From: an uncultured Prevotella sp.
GTDB lineage: Bacteria; Bacteroidota; Bacteroidia; Bacteroidales; Bacteroidaceae
DNA length: 64,000 nt
NCBI GenBank assembly: GCA_900543585.1
Contig: UQRP01000008.1
Location: forward strand, 1-64,000
Reading direction: 5' to 3'
Every line of letters begins with the position of its first letter. The stretch's first letter is position 1. Both the position numbers and the translations under genes were made by a program. Shown here piece by piece: positions 54,077 to 63,349 of this stretch. A model generated the notes under the pieces. The model was given only the letters and a program-made list of their open reading frames with translations, searched no databases and was not told where the DNA came from.

Positions 54077-55837
54077 ATGAATACACGAAAAGATTGGCCC
54101 GAGGCTCCCTGGTCTGGCATAAAGATTGGTGAAGAAGTCTCAGGCTCAGAGATATTGATGCGCGCATTATATCAGGAAAATGTGAAGACCATCTTTGGCT
54201 ATCCAGGTGGTGCTATCATGCCTGTCTTCGACGCGCTTTACACTTATACTCATAAGAAAGATCCCTGGTTTGATTTTGTTCTTGTTCGCCACGAGCAGGC
54301 TGCGGCTCATGCTGCTGAAGGCTTTGCCCGTGTCAACGGTGGGGTAGGTGTCTGCTTAGTAACGTCCGGACCTGGCGCTACCAACACCTTAACGGGCGTT
54401 GCTGATGCTATGATGGACTCGGTGCCTATTGTGGTGATAGCCGGTCAGGTAGGTGTCAACTCCCTGGGTACTGATGCCTTTCAGGAGGTAGACCTCGTGG
54501 ACATGGCTCAGCCTATTACAAAGTGGAGCTATCAGATACGCCGCGCGGAGGATGTTGCTTGGGCTGTGAACAGAGCTTTCTATATCGCCCGTAGTGGGCG
54601 TCCGGGCCCTGTTGTCCTCGATTTCCCACGTAATGCGCAAATGGGAAAGTCGGTGTGGATGCCAGGTAAGGCCGACAAGGTTCGCTCTTACAATCCATAT
54701 CCAAAGATAAGTAAGGACGCTGTTGCAAAGGCTGCTGAACTCATCAATTCGGCTAAAAAACCTTTCGCACTGGTTGGCCATGGCGTAGAGCTTGGTGGTG
54801 CGCAGAAAGAATTGCAGGCTTTTCTGGAGAAGGCTGATATTCCGGCAGGACGTACGTTGCTCGGACTTTCTGCCCTGCCTTCTGATCATCCTCTGGATAT
54901 GGGTATGTTGGGAATGCATGGTAACTACGCTCCCAATATTAAGCAGCAGGAGTGTGATGTGCTGATAGCTATTGGCATGCGATTCTCCGACCGCGTCACG
55001 GGCCGTCTTGACCGCTATGCTAAACAGGCGAAGATCATTCATCTTGACATCGATCCTTCGGAGATTGATAAGAATGTCAAGACTGATGTAGCCGTCATTG
55101 GCGATTGCAAAGAGAGTTTGGCTGCCATTACGGCTCTGCTAAATAAGAACGACCATAAAGACTGGATAGAGTCGTTCAAGCCTCTTTATGAGGAAGAAAA
55201 GCGCGAGGTGATAGATCCGCATGTTCATCCTACAGAGGGACCACTGCTTATGGGCGAGGTCATCAATGAGGTGGCTGAGCAGACCAAAGGTGAGGCTATC
55301 ATGAGCAACGATGTGGGCTTGAACCAGATGTTCTCAGCTCGCTATTTCAAGTTTAAGAAATATCACAGCATTGTCAGCAGTGGTGGCTTTGGCACCATGG
55401 GCTTCGGCCTGCCGGCAGCTATTGGTGCTTCCTTCGCAGCTCCAGACAGGACTGTTGTGCTGTTCACTGGTGACGGTGGCTTCCAAATGTGTATCGAGGA
55501 GCTGGGTACCATTATGGAGCAGCAGACTCCATTAAAGATGATTCTTCTCAACAACAACTATCTTGGTAATGTGCGCCAGTGGCAGGACTTGATGTATAAT
55601 CATCGCCGTTCATTCACGAAGATGCTCAATCCTTATTACCAGAAGATAGCAGAGGCTTATGGCATCAATTATGATGTTGTCATCGACCGGGAGGATTTGA
55701 AAGCCAAGGTGGAAAAGATGCTGCATACCGATGGGCCTTACATCCTTGAGTGCGCCGTCAAGGAGGAGGAGAATGTCACGCCTATGGTCACGCCGGGATG
55801 CGCGATTGACGAAATGCAGTTGCATCTTGATATTTAA
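54077..55837 (+). CDS. ilvB: acetolactate synthase large subunit
   Basis: 586 aa thiamine-diphosphate enzyme, first common step of Val/Leu/Ile synthesis. The catalytic Glu is in VRHEQAAAHAAEG, FAD domain in the middle, and the ThDP motif GDGGFQMCIEELGT...NNNYLGNVRQW near the C-terminus. Starts 3 bases after ilvD and pairs with the small subunit that follows. Confidence 0.97.
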   Translation: MNTRKDWPEAPWSGIKIGEEVSGSEILMRALYQENVKTIFGYPGGAIMPVFDALYTYTHKKDPWFDFVLVRHEQAAAHAAEGFARVNGGVGVCLVTSGPGATNTLTGVADAMMDSVPIVVIAGQVGVNSLGTDAFQEVDLVDMAQPITKWSYQIRRAEDVAWAVNRAFYIARSGRPGPVVLDFPRNAQMGKSVWMPGKADKVRSYNPYPKISKDAVAKAAELINSAKKPFALVGHGVELGGAQKELQAFLEKADIPAGRTLLGLSALPSDHPLDMGMLGMHGNYAPNIKQQECDVLIAIGMRFSDRVTGRLDRYAKQAKIIHLDIDPSEIDKNVKTDVAVIGDCKESLAAITALLNKNDHKDWIESFKPLYEEEKREVIDPHVHPTEGPLLMGEVINEVAEQTKGEAIMSNDVGLNQMFSARYFKFKKYHSIVSSGGFGTMGFGLPAAIGASFAAPDRTVVLFTGDGGFQMCIEELGTIMEQQTPLKMILLNNNYLGNVRQWQDLMYNHRRSFTKMLNPYYQKIAEAYGINYDVVIDREDLKAKVEKMLHTDGPYILECAVKEEENVTPMVTPGCAIDEMQLHLDI

Positions 55838-55841
55838 TACT

Positions 55842-56372
55842 ATGGAAAAGCAGTTCTATACATTATTAGTATACAGTGAGAATGTTGCTGGTATCCTCAA
55901 TGAGGTCGCCAATGTTTTCACACGCCGTCAGGTGAACATCGAAAGCCTTAATGTGTCGGCGTCGAGTATTGATGGCATCCACAAGTACACGATTACTTGT
56001 TGGAGTGACCCAGAGGAGATAGTTAAGATAAAGAAGCAGATAGAGAAGAAGATCAATGTCATCAAAGCAGACTTCTACACCGATGATCAGATTTTCATCC
56101 ACGAGGTTGCTCTCTATAAGATAGCTACTCCCGTATTGCTCGACAATCCCGAGGTCTCTCGTACCATCCGCCGCCATGACGCCCGTATGATGGAGGTCAA
56201 TCCAACCTACAGTACCGTCCTGCTTGCCGGTCTTACCGAGGACATCACCGACCTCTATTCCAAGCTTAACAGTTTTGGTTGCCTTCTGCAATATACACGG
56301 TCAGGGCGTATTGCCGTGACGAGAAGTGTGGAAGAGCCGGTTAGCAAATATATTGAGGAGCAAGGCGAATAA
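55842..56372 (+). CDS. ilvN: acetolactate synthase small subunit
   Basis: 176 aa regulatory subunit. The N-terminal ACT domain (YTLLVYSENVAGILNEVANV, TRRQVNIESLNV) senses valine, followed by the C-terminal activation domain (VALYKIATP). It starts 4 bases after ilvB; the longer frame lies inside ilvB. Its stop directly abuts the thioesterase start. Confidence 0.95.
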   Translation: MEKQFYTLLVYSENVAGILNEVANVFTRRQVNIESLNVSASSIDGIHKYTITCWSDPEEIVKIKKQIEKKINVIKADFYTDDQIFIHEVALYKIATPVLLDNPEVSRTIRRHDARMMEVNPTYSTVLLAGLTEDITDLYSKLNSFGCLLQYTRSGRIAVTRSVEEPVSKYIEEQGE

Positions 56373-57158
56373 ATGAGTATTGAGCAAAAGGGCGGGACCT
56401 TTCTTCCCAAAGTTGGCCGTTATCTGTTTCAGGTAGAGCCTTTCCACTGTGATTATGGTGACAGGCTCTTCCCGGGGCACCTTGGCAATGGCATGCTCAA
56501 TGCCGCCGACTATCATAGCAAAGATAGGGGCTATGGCGTATCAGAGCTCAACAAACTTCATAAGACGTGGGTGCTGTCACGTTTTGCCATTGAGATAATG
56601 GAGATGCCAAAGGCTTATGACAAAGTGACAGCGGAGACGTGGGTCGAGTCTGCCAAAAAGTTCTTCACAAGCCGCAATTTTGCTGTATCAAGTGAAGATG
56701 TGGGAAAAGTCTATGCCTATGGCAGAAGTATTTGGGCTATGATTGACACTGACAGTCGTCAGCCGACGGATATTTATGCTGTGAAGGAAGGGCTCATAGA
56801 GAAGTACATCGAGACGGAGAAGCAATGCCCTATCGCTCCACCTTCACGGGTTGTCATGTCACACGAGATTCCTATGGCACGCCAGATTGTCACATATTAT
56901 AATGATGTAGACATCAACGGCCATGTTAACTCGGTGAAATATATCGACCATGTGCTTGATCTTTTCGACTTGGACTACTATCGTTCGCATCGTCTGAGGC
57001 GTATCGACATTGCCTATGTGGCAGAATCACATGCCGGCGACACTTTGTGCCTTTATAAAGAGGAAGTTGCCGATGGTGAATATTGCGTCAGGATAACTAA
57101 GAAAGCAGCGAAGGAAGTTGAAGTTGTAAGATGTAAGGTTAAATTTATAAAAGATTGA
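56373..57158 (+). CDS. acyl-ACP thioesterase (FatA/FatB-like)
   Basis: 261 aa double hot-dog protein of the acyl-ACP thioesterase family. The second hot-dog has the catalytic region NDVDINGHVNSVKYIDHVLD with Asn and His, as in plant FatA/FatB. It releases fatty acids from acyl-carrier protein. It begins immediately after the ilvN stop, with no gap, so it belongs to the ilv operon. A link between branched-chain acid synthesis and branched fatty acids or acyl turnover is plausible but not shown. Confidence 0.88.
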   Translation: MSIEQKGGTFLPKVGRYLFQVEPFHCDYGDRLFPGHLGNGMLNAADYHSKDRGYGVSELNKLHKTWVLSRFAIEIMEMPKAYDKVTAETWVESAKKFFTSRNFAVSSEDVGKVYAYGRSIWAMIDTDSRQPTDIYAVKEGLIEKYIETEKQCPIAPPSRVVMSHEIPMARQIVTYYNDVDINGHVNSVKYIDHVLDLFDLDYYRSHRLRRIDIAYVAESHAGDTLCLYKEEVADGEYCVRITKKAAKEVEVVRCKVKFIKD

Positions 57159-57167
57159 AAGAAAAGC

Positions 57168-57198
57168 TTGGTGGTATTATAATAAATCATTACCTTTG
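57168..57198 (+). promoter_or_regulatory. ilvC promoter
   Basis: TTG (57168-57170) and TACCTTTG (57191-57198) are 20 bases apart. The leader of about 80 bases contains a small hairpin ACGGT/ACCGT near 57220-57235. So ilvC can be expressed apart from ilvDBN. Confidence 0.8.
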
Positions 57199-57284
57199 CA
57201 GCCGTTATCAGAAAGGGGTACGGTTTAGCGACCGTTAGTAGAAGAGAGAATAGTTAACACGTTATATTAAAAGTAATTTTAATT

Positions 57285-58328
57285 ATGGCAAAAATGAATT
57301 TTGGTGGCGTTGAAGAGAATATCGTCACGAAAGAAGAGTTCACATTAGAGAAAGCACGTGAGGTACTGAAGAATGAGACGATTGCCGTCATCGGTTATGG
57401 TATTCAGGGTCCTGGTCAGGCCGGCAATCTTCGCGATAATGGTTTTAACGTAATCGTAGGCCAGCGTCCTGGTAAGAGCTACGATAAGGCTGTTGCTGAC
57501 GGATGGGTTCCTGGCAAGACACTGTTCTCCATCGAGGAGGCTGCCGAGAAGGGCACTATCATCGCTATGCTGCTCTCTGACGCAGGTCAGATAGCTCAGT
57601 GGCCAAAGATCAAGCCTTTCCTGACAAAGGGCAAGACGCTGTACTACAGCCACGGCTTCGCCATCAACTGGCAGAACCGTACAGGCGTTGTTCCACCAAA
57701 GGACATCGATGTCATCATGGTAGCTCCTAAGGGTTCTGGTACTTCTCTGCGTACTCTCTTCCTTGAGGGCCGCGGTATCAACAGCAGCTATGCTGTCTAT
57801 CAGGATGCTTCTGGCAATGCTAAGGAGAAAACACTTGCTATGGGTGTCGGTATTGGTTCTGGCTACCTCTTCGAGACAACCTTCAACAAGGAGGCTACTT
57901 CTGACCTGACTGGTGAGCGTGGTGCTCTGATGGGTGCTATCGAAGGTCTTTTCGAGGCTCAGTACGATGTTCTTCGCGAGCATGGACATTCTCCTTCGGA
58001 GGCTTTCAACGAGACTGTTGAGGAGTTCACTCAGAGCCTCTGCCCACTCTTCGGTGAGAAGGGTATGGACTGGATGTACGCTAACTGCTCTACAACAGCT
58101 CAGCGTGGTGCACTTGACTGGCGTCCTCGCTTCAAGGCTGCTAACCTTCCTGTCATGGAGTGGCTGTACAGCTCTGTGGAGAGCGGCAACGAGGCTCAGA
58201 TTTCTATTGACAGGAACTCTCAGCCTGACTATCGTGAGAAGCTGAATGCAGAGCTGAAGGCTATGCACGATATGGAGATGTGGCGCGCTGGCGAGACTGT
58301 TCGCAAGCTTCGTCCTGAGAACAACTAA
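57285..58328 (+). CDS. ilvC: ketol-acid reductoisomerase
   Basis: 347 aa, class I length. The N-terminal NAD(P) Rossmann domain has GYGIQGPGQAGNLRDNG, and SGTSLRTLFLEGRG with GERGALMGAIEGLFEAQ of the C-terminal knotted domain binds Mg2+. Second step of Val/Ile synthesis. Heavily biased codon use suggests high expression. Own promoter and terminator. Confidence 0.96.
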   Translation: MAKMNFGGVEENIVTKEEFTLEKAREVLKNETIAVIGYGIQGPGQAGNLRDNGFNVIVGQRPGKSYDKAVADGWVPGKTLFSIEEAAEKGTIIAMLLSDAGQIAQWPKIKPFLTKGKTLYYSHGFAINWQNRTGVVPPKDIDVIMVAPKGSGTSLRTLFLEGRGINSSYAVYQDASGNAKEKTLAMGVGIGSGYLFETTFNKEATSDLTGERGALMGAIEGLFEAQYDVLREHGHSPSEAFNETVEEFTQSLCPLFGEKGMDWMYANCSTTAQRGALDWRPRFKAANLPVMEWLYSSVESGNEAQISIDRNSQPDYREKLNAELKAMHDMEMWRAGETVRKLRPENN

Positions 58329-58360
58329 GATATTAATTCTTTAAGTTCGTAATATCATTC

Positions 58361-58399
58361 CCCCGGATATTCTTTTCGAAGAGTGTCCGGGGATTTTTT
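58361..58399 (+). terminator. ilvC terminator
   Basis: CCCCGGA (58361-58367) pairs with TCCGGGG (58386-58392), continued by an inner TCTT/AAGA, followed by ATTTTTTG. Confidence 0.9.
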
Positions 58400-58482
58400 G
58401 TGCCATCGCTCTACACATATTATAATATGTGTCGTTTCTGTCATGGAGAAAAAGGCACTTTATTGTTATTATATGCAAAAAG

Positions 58483-58498
58483 CTGACAATTTTGTCAG
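58483..58498. promoter_or_regulatory. inverted repeat upstream of groES
   Basis: CTGACAATTTTGTCAG: seven-base arms CTGACAA/TTGTCAG around TT. It lies 23 bases upstream of the sigma-54-like element, a suitable place for an activator or repressor of the chaperone operon. No CIRCE element (TTAGCACTC) was seen. Confidence 0.6.
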
Positions 58499-58521
58499 TC
58501 TGCCACTTCCTTATGCTTCTT

Positions 58522-58538
58522 TTGGCACAGTTTTCGTA
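58522..58538 (+). promoter_or_regulatory. weak sigma-54-like promoter of groES-groEL
   Basis: TTGGCACAGTTTTCGTA. The -24 half (TTGGCAC) is perfect, but the -12 half reads TCGT instead of TTGC. No TAnnTTTG element was found between ilvC and groES. The groES ATG is 63 bases downstream. Confidence 0.4.
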
Positions 58539-58601
58539 TATGCTTTTGTGGATTAATAATCCATAGCAGTAGAAATACAATAGATTAAAAAATATACGAC
58601 T

Positions 58602-58871
58602 ATGAAAATTCAACCATTAGCAGACAGAGTGCTGGTACTTCCTGCACCAGCTGAGGAAAAAGTAGGTGGAATCATCATTCCTGATACAGCCAAGGAGAAA
58701 CCACAGCGTGGTAAGGTGATTGCCGTTGGCGGTGGCACCAAGGATGATCCTATGGTTCTCAAGGAGAACGATACCGTGCTCTATGGCAAATATAGCGGCA
58801 CTGAGCTGGAGATTGAGGGCACTAAGTATCTGATGATGCGTCAGAGTGATGTCCTCGCAAAGGTAGACTAA
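58602..58871 (+). CDS. groES: co-chaperonin GroES
   Basis: 89 aa. Cap of the GroEL cylinder. Family markers: [17 protein letters not shown] at the start, mobile loop [15 protein letters not shown], and [13 protein letters not shown] at the end. 48 bases before groEL. Confidence 0.97.
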   Translation: MKIQPLADRVLVLPAPAEEKVGGIIIPDTAKEKPQRGKVIAVGGGTKDDPMVLKENDTVLYGKYSGTELEIEGTKYLMMRQSDVLAKVD

Positions 58872-58912
58872 CACTTGCTAGAGTTAAATTCATCAACAAT
58901 AAAAAGCTTTAA

Positions 58913-60538
<1,626 letters not shown>

Positions 60539-60560
60539 TCATTTCCATAATAAATAATTT

Positions 60561-60599
60561 AAAAGGGTACAAGTTTTGTGGCTTGTGCCCTTTTTCTTT
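60561..60599 (+). terminator. groESL terminator
   Basis: AAAAGGGTACAAG (60561-60573) pairs with CTTGTGCCCTTTT (60582-60594) with one T-G pair, followed by TCTTTT. Placed 22 bases after groEL. Confidence 0.88.
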
Positions 60600-60632
60600 T
60601 CTCTGCATTTAAAAGATATGCTGCATTCGGGT

Positions 60633-60667
60633 ATGCCAAAGAAAAACTTTGGGCTTTTCTTTGGCAT
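60633..60667. repeat. 13-bp perfect inverted repeat over the -33 element
   Basis: ATGCCAAAGAAAA (60633-60645) and TTTTCTTTGGCAT (60655-60667) are perfect complements separated by 9 bases. The right arm contains the TTTG (60660-60663) that serves as -33 element for the next operon. It could be an operator, or a second terminator whose T-run is replaced by GGCATGT. Confidence 0.65.
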
Positions 60668-60690
60668 GTCGCTCATTTGCATTATCTTTG
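60660..60690 (+). promoter_or_regulatory. promoter of the small membrane protein - AmgK - MurU operon
   Basis: TTTG (60660-60663), 19 bases, TATCTTTG (60683-60690): the best consensus match in the window. The ATG of the first gene is only 5 bases after it, so the transcript should start at or next to the start codon (leaderless). Confidence 0.8.
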
Positions 60691-60694
60691 TACC

Positions 60695-60910
60695 ATGAAA
60701 GTGAAATTACACCTCAACTGGAAGAAGATAGTCCTCTTCCTGCTCGTCTCAGCAGGACTTATTTATCTCACTCGCTCCCTGCTGATGTCCATAGGCATTG
60801 TCATGATACTATTTGTCATCGATGCCCTCATTGCAAATTATGAATACCGTCAGCAAACAAAGAGAATCTTTGATGATCTGCGACGTGAACATGAATCAAA
60901 GGAAGAATAG
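60695..60910 (+). CDS. small membrane protein, 71 aa
   Basis: 71 aa with a hydrophobic region at about residues 11-47 that could form two membrane helices (IVLFLLVSAGLIYLT and LMSIGIVMILFVIDALIA) and a charged C-terminal tail (QQTKRIFDDLRREHESKEE). The start is fixed by the promoter immediately upstream; the longer frame would begin before it. It precedes the AmgK-RapZ gene by 26 bases. No family recognised. Confidence 0.78.
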   Translation: MKVKLHLNWKKIVLFLLVSAGLIYLTRSLLMSIGIVMILFVIDALIANYEYRQQTKRIFDDLRREHESKEE

Positions 60911-60936
60911 TGTGACTTCAAGTCCGTTATCACATT

Positions 60937-62493
60937 ATGCAGCAACTTATAGAACTTTATAAGAAATGGTCGGGCTCTGCTCCCGCCAAGGTAGAGAAAA
61001 TAGCTGGTCAAGGCAGCAACCGTCAGTATTTTCGGTTTACAGCTTCTGATTCTTCAACTGTCATTGGTGTTGTCGGTACCAGCCATGACGAGAACCATGC
61101 CTTCATCTCTATTGATCGGCATTTCACTAAACGCAAACTTCCGGTACCACACATTCTTGCCGTCAGCGACGATGAGATGCGCTATTTGCAAAGCGACCTG
61201 GGAAGCACCTCTCTCTTCGATGCTATCCGGGGCGGTCGTGAGGCGGGGGGGCGATACAACCTCGCTGAGCAGGAACTCCTGAAGAAGACAATACGTCAAC
61301 TACCGAATTTACAGATTCGGGGAGCCATCGGTATGGATTGGAGTGTCTGCTATCCGCAGCCGGAGTTTGATGAGGATAGTGTGCTCTTCGACCTTAACTA
61401 TTTCAAATACTGCTTCCTCAAACCTACGGAACTCGACTTCCACGAGGTGCGCCTTGAAGCCAGCTTCCGTCGATTGGCCAAGGACTTGACAGCGGAAAAG
61501 AGCGAGAGTTTCCTATATCGTGACTTCCAGGCTCGCAACGTGATGTTGGATGCTGATGGAAATCCTTATTTTATTGATTTCCAAGGGGGAAGGAAGGGTC
61601 CGTTCTACTATGACTTAGCCTCTTTCCTATGGCAAGCGTCAGCAAAATATTCTTATAAGCTTCGTAGAAACCTTGTAGCAGAATACTACGATGCGCTTAA
61701 GCAGTATATAGAGGTTCCTAACACTCGCCATTTTGTAGCGCGTCTGACCCTCTTCGTCCTTTTCCGAACGTTGCAGGTCTTAGGTGCTTATGGTTTTAGA
61801 GGCTATTTTGAACATAAACAACACTTTATTGATAGCATACCACCGGCAATGGATAATCTTCGGGATTTGTTAAAACTCCGCGCAGATATACTGCCTTACC
61901 CTTATCTTCGTGATGTGCTGACCCGTCTCACCGAACTGCCTCAGTTCGCTCATAAGGAGACCCCGGTGTTGCCCCGTACTGATGGATTCCGAACTACTGA
62001 TAACAGCATTTATCCGCATCATCCGATGGATGGTCTGCCTACATTCTCTAAATATGATGGCAAGGGTCCTCTCGTAGTTGACGTCTATAGCTTCTCTTAT
62101 AGGAAAGGTATCCCGGAAGATCCGTCTGGCAATGGAGGTGGCTATGTCTTTGACTGTCGGTCCACTCACAACCCCGGACGCTATGAGCCGTATAAAAAGC
62201 TGACAGGTCTTGATGAGCCCGTCATTCGCTTCCTTGAGGACGATGGTGAGATTCTTGAGTTCCTTGACCATGTCTATGCCCTTGCCGACAAGCATGTGGC
62301 ACGGTATATCCAGCGTGGGTTCACACATCTCATGTTCTGCTTCGGTTGTACGGGTGGTCAGCATCGCAGCGTCTATTCGGCTCAGCATTTAGCAGAACAT
62401 CTTCATGATAAGTTTGGTATTGAAGTACGTATCAATCACAGAGAACAAAACATACAGCAGGTGTTGCCCGCTGTAGAGAGAAATAAGGCTTAG
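60937..62493 (+). CDS. AmgK-like sugar kinase fused to RapZ C-terminal domain
   Basis: 518 aa, two parts. Residues 1-330 or so form an aminoglycoside-phosphotransferase-fold kinase like AmgK: nucleotide loop GQGSNRQYFRF, catalytic Asp196 in YRDFQARN, metal-binding Asp214 in FIDFQGGRKGP. AmgK phosphorylates MurNAc (and GlcNAc) at C1. Residues 385-515 or so resemble the C-terminal domain of RapZ: FDCRSTHNPGRYEPYKKLTG, LDEPVIRFL, FGCTGGQHRSVY (469-480). In E. coli that domain binds glucosamine-6-phosphate. The next gene is murU, so the kinase assignment is well supported by context. The RNase-adapter N-domain of RapZ is absent. Confidence 0.85.
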   Translation: MQQLIELYKKWSGSAPAKVEKIAGQGSNRQYFRFTASDSSTVIGVVGTSHDENHAFISIDRHFTKRKLPVPHILAVSDDEMRYLQSDLGSTSLFDAIRGGREAGGRYNLAEQELLKKTIRQLPNLQIRGAIGMDWSVCYPQPEFDEDSVLFDLNYFKYCFLKPTELDFHEVRLEASFRRLAKDLTAEKSESFLYRDFQARNVMLDADGNPYFIDFQGGRKGPFYYDLASFLWQASAKYSYKLRRNLVAEYYDALKQYIEVPNTRHFVARLTLFVLFRTLQVLGAYGFRGYFEHKQHFIDSIPPAMDNLRDLLKLRADILPYPYLRDVLTRLTELPQFAHKETPVLPRTDGFRTTDNSIYPHHPMDGLPTFSKYDGKGPLVVDVYSFSYRKGIPEDPSGNGGGYVFDCRSTHNPGRYEPYKKLTGLDEPVIRFLEDDGEILEFLDHVYALADKHVARYIQRGFTHLMFCFGCTGGQHRSVYSAQHLAEHLHDKFGIEVRINHREQNIQQVLPAVERNKA

Positions 62494-62497
62494 ACGA

Positions 62498-63319
62498 ATG
62501 AAACAGGCAATGATTTTTGCGGCAGGACTTGGCACACGCCTGAAGCCACTCACTGACACCATGCCAAAGGCAATGGTGAGGGTAGGGGGGATGCCTCTTA
62601 TTCAAAGGGTCATCTACAAGCTTCGTGACAATGGCTTTGACCATATTGTAGTCAATGTACATCATTTTGCCAATAAGATAACAGACTATCTAACAGATAA
62701 TAACAACTTTGGGCTCGATATAAAGATTAGCGATGAGAGAGAACAGCTTCTCGATACCGGAGGTGGTCTTCGCAAAGCTGCACACTTGTTTGGCTCCAAG
62801 CTACCTATCCTCATTCATAATGTAGATATCCTTAGCAATGTTGATCTTGCTAAGTTTTACGCTTTAGACCCTAAGGTAATATGCCCGGACTGTGGCATTC
62901 CTCACCAATATGCAGGTGCACAGCTCCTTGTCAGTTGGCGGAAGACGAAACGCTATCTGGTCTTCAACGACAACATGTTGCTTGTTGGGTGGGTCAATAT
63001 AGCGACTGGCGAGGTGAAGAGTCCGTGGCCGGAGGTAAAGGAGGCACTGGAAAAATCTGCTTATCCCCTCGTTGCCACTGATGAGCCGTTGACTATAGCC
63101 GGTTATCATCTATATGCTTTCAGCGGAATCCACTTGTTCTATCCGAGATTGTTCACCTATATGGTGGGAGCCCCCGACAAGTTTCCTATCATGGACTTCT
63201 ACCTCTCGCTCTGCCGTAAGGTCCCCATCAAAGGGTATCTTAAATCCGACCTTAGATTGATGGATGTCGGAAAACTGGACACGCTTCACGACGCAGAGCG
63301 CTTTCTGAAAGAACTCTGA
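62498..63319 (+). CDS. murU: MurNAc-1-P uridylyltransferase (MurU-like)
   Basis: 273 aa nucleotidyltransferase. N-terminal signature AAGLGTRLKPLTDTMPKAMV, and LLDTGGGLRKA and HNVDILSNVD hold the sugar and metal ligands. It would make UDP-MurNAc from MurNAc-1-P, completing the recycling route that bypasses de novo MurA/MurB. Compared with relatives I remember, about 12 residues (VICPDCGIPHQ, with a CxxC) appear inserted near residue 130. Starts 5 bases after the kinase gene. Hexose-1-P nucleotidyltransferase specificity is an alternative. Confidence 0.87.
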   Translation: MKQAMIFAAGLGTRLKPLTDTMPKAMVRVGGMPLIQRVIYKLRDNGFDHIVVNVHHFANKITDYLTDNNNFGLDIKISDEREQLLDTGGGLRKAAHLFGSKLPILIHNVDILSNVDLAKFYALDPKVICPDCGIPHQYAGAQLLVSWRKTKRYLVFNDNMLLVGWVNIATGEVKSPWPEVKEALEKSAYPLVATDEPLTIAGYHLYAFSGIHLFYPRLFTYMVGAPDKFPIMDFYLSLCRKVPIKGYLKSDLRLMDVGKLDTLHDAERFLKEL

Positions 63320-63349
63320 CACACACATACAGGGTACAACACAACACAA

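Noticed and set aside
57205..57284. Riboswitch in the ilvC leader
   Set aside because: Only a 5-bp hairpin is visible in 80 bases; too little for a known riboswitch class.
57345..58268. 307-codon minus-strand frame over ilvC
   Set aside because: Antisense to a complete, highly codon-biased gene, which commonly leaves the opposite frame open.
58399..58601. CIRCE element for HrcA control of groESL
   Set aside because: No TTAGCACTC-N9-GAGTGCTAA pattern is present.
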